Positions 21,703-22,297 of a stretch of 22,297 bases of DNA are shown here, in pieces. The position numbers and the translations under genes were made by a program. Under the pieces are notes generated by a model, which saw nothing but the letters and a program-made list of their open reading frames with translations, was not told the origin of the DNA and did not search any database. The stretch is taken from positions 1 to 22,297 of the forward strand of contig CAUPUB010000032.1 in assembly GCA_963514535.1 (NCBI GenBank), given 5' to 3'. This DNA comes from CAJPSE01 sp963514535 (GTDB taxonomy: Bacteria > Synergistota > Synergistia > Synergistales > Aminobacteriaceae). Positions within the stretch are counted from its first letter, which is position 1. Every line of letters starts with the position of its first letter.

Positions 21703-22104
21703 ATGCGTTGTGGCAGCCTGTTTGACCCCGTCGTCCGGGGGGAGGCGGAGTTTCTGGAGGTCCTGGAGACCTTCGATCTCCCGGGGGATGGGGAGGTTGG
21801 GAAAAGTGCCTTGGGGCCGCGTATCGAGCGTATCGTGTCCGAGGGGCACGCCTCCCCTGAGGGCTTTTGGTACGATCAGGACGAGCCCGAGTGGGTGGCC
21901 CTGCTCCAGGGGGCTGCGGAGCTGGAGTTCGAGGACGGCCGGCGGCATTCCATGGGGGCGGGGGATTGGCTGGCGATCCCCGCCCACGAGCGGCACCGTG
22001 TGGCGTACACCTCGTCCGACCCGCCCTGCGTCTGGCTCGCCGTCTTCGGCGCGGGCTCCCCGGAGACGGCCGGCATTGACTTATTAGAGGAGGAGATGTC
22101 TTGA
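21703..22104 (+). CDS. Small cupin-domain protein
   Basis: Single-domain cupin of 133 aa. The strand pattern is visible: GFWYDQDEPEWVALLQGAAE (54-73), a turn with EDGRR, the second cupin motif GAGDWLAIPAHERHRV (86-100) and CVWLAVF. The first motif lacks the usual HxH pair and has D/E residues (WYDQDEPEW) instead, as in a common small cupin subfamily of unknown function. H95 and H98 could still bind metal. ATG 21703 has a GGAGGGGG site. It lies 70 bp after the YkgJ-like gene, and its stop overlaps the next gene's TTG start. Confidence 0.82.
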   Translation: MRCGSLFDPVVRGEAEFLEVLETFDLPGDGEVGKSALGPRIERIVSEGHASPEGFWYDQDEPEWVALLQGAAELEFEDGRRHSMGAGDWLAIPAHERHRVAYTSSDPPCVWLAVFGAGSPETAGIDLLEEEMS

Positions 22105-22297
22105 GGCGGATTTATGGTAGGGTTGTGGGCCTGTTGCTGCTTGCGGCGGCATTTTCCCTTGCGGTGCCGCAGGGCCTGGGGCTTGTGGTCGGCGCGGGGC
22201 CAGCGGAGGCCGTCGTCCGCGAGGGGGCCATCGAGGGGCGGCCGGGGTTCTCCTTTCGGAACCTGATCTACAAATGGGGCCATTTGTTCGTGGATAT
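22101..22297 (+). CDS. Exported protein of unknown function (3' end outside window)
   Basis: Open frame of 65 codons running off the window end. The N-terminus is a clear signal peptide: RRIYGR, then VVGLLLLAAAFSLAV, with a likely cleavage after GPAEA. The visible mature part (VVREGAIEGRPGFSFRNLIYK) is not recognised. The TTG at 22101 overlaps the cupin TGA (TTGA) and has GAGGAGGAG at 22087-22095, so the start is well supported despite being non-ATG. The product would be periplasmic or outer-membrane bound. Confidence 0.7.
   Translation, partial: MRRIYGRVVGLLLLAAAFSLAVPQGLGLVVGAGPAEAVVREGAIEGRPGFSFRNLIYKWGHLFVD

Overview
The window is a GC-rich, gene-dense chromosomal segment from a diderm anaerobe. 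It most resembles the phylum Synergistota; this comes from gene content and order, not from a database search, and the genus is not determined. Three things point that way. Flagellar L-ring and P-ring genes (flgA, flgH, flgI) imply an outer membrane. A csaB/DUF5693 pair sits beside uppP, maf and RNase J. A catabolic-type glutamate dehydrogenase and an M20 amidohydrolase fit an amino-acid-fermenting life. The window shows no phage, IS element, CRISPR array, rRNA or tRNA.

Layout. (1) 3-6187, plus strand: a tightly packed run of RNase J (5' end open), undecaprenyl-diphosphatase uppP, a Maf pyrophosphatase, a DUF5693 membrane protein and the pyruvyltransferase csaB, so cell-envelope genes behind an RNA-decay gene. 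(2) 6188-7828: a 226-bp leader, then plsY (phospholipid synthesis) and a YgjP-type metallopeptidase. (3) 7829-9311: an NCS2 nucleobase permease behind a 15-bp direct repeat. (4) 9337-11568: mostly minus strand. It holds a small PQ-loop-like membrane protein, an unrecognised membrane protein, xanthine-guanine phosphoribosyltransferase (gpt) and ribosomal protein L28 (rpmB). A 56-aa YjfB-like motility protein lies on the plus strand between them. (5) 11824-14809, plus: xseB, an AT-rich repeat cluster, glutamate dehydrogenase and an M20 hydrolase, closed by a strong terminator. (6) 15172-22297, plus: an MreB/Mbl-like actin followed by flgF, flgG, flgA, flgH, flgI and a rod-binding FlgJ-type protein. 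Then come a YkgJ cysteine-cluster protein, a small cupin and the start of an exported protein of unknown function.

How the genes fit together. Region 1 and plsY supply the envelope: lipid carrier recycling, a pyruvylated wall polymer and phosphatidic acid. Region 6 builds the flagellar rod and the P and L rings that cross the wall and outer membrane, and its leading MreB-like gene repeats the Bacillus mbl-flhO-flhP order. The permease and Gpt form a plausible but unlinked purine salvage pair.

The least explained parts are non-coding. They are a promoter-terminator pair that could make a small RNA near 11245-11346, the AT-rich repeat that forms the end of xseB and follows an apparently aborted gene start, the repeats before the permease, a 16-bp tandem duplication after gdh, and a hairpin hiding the mreB ribosome binding site. 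No clearly new multi-gene system is visible.
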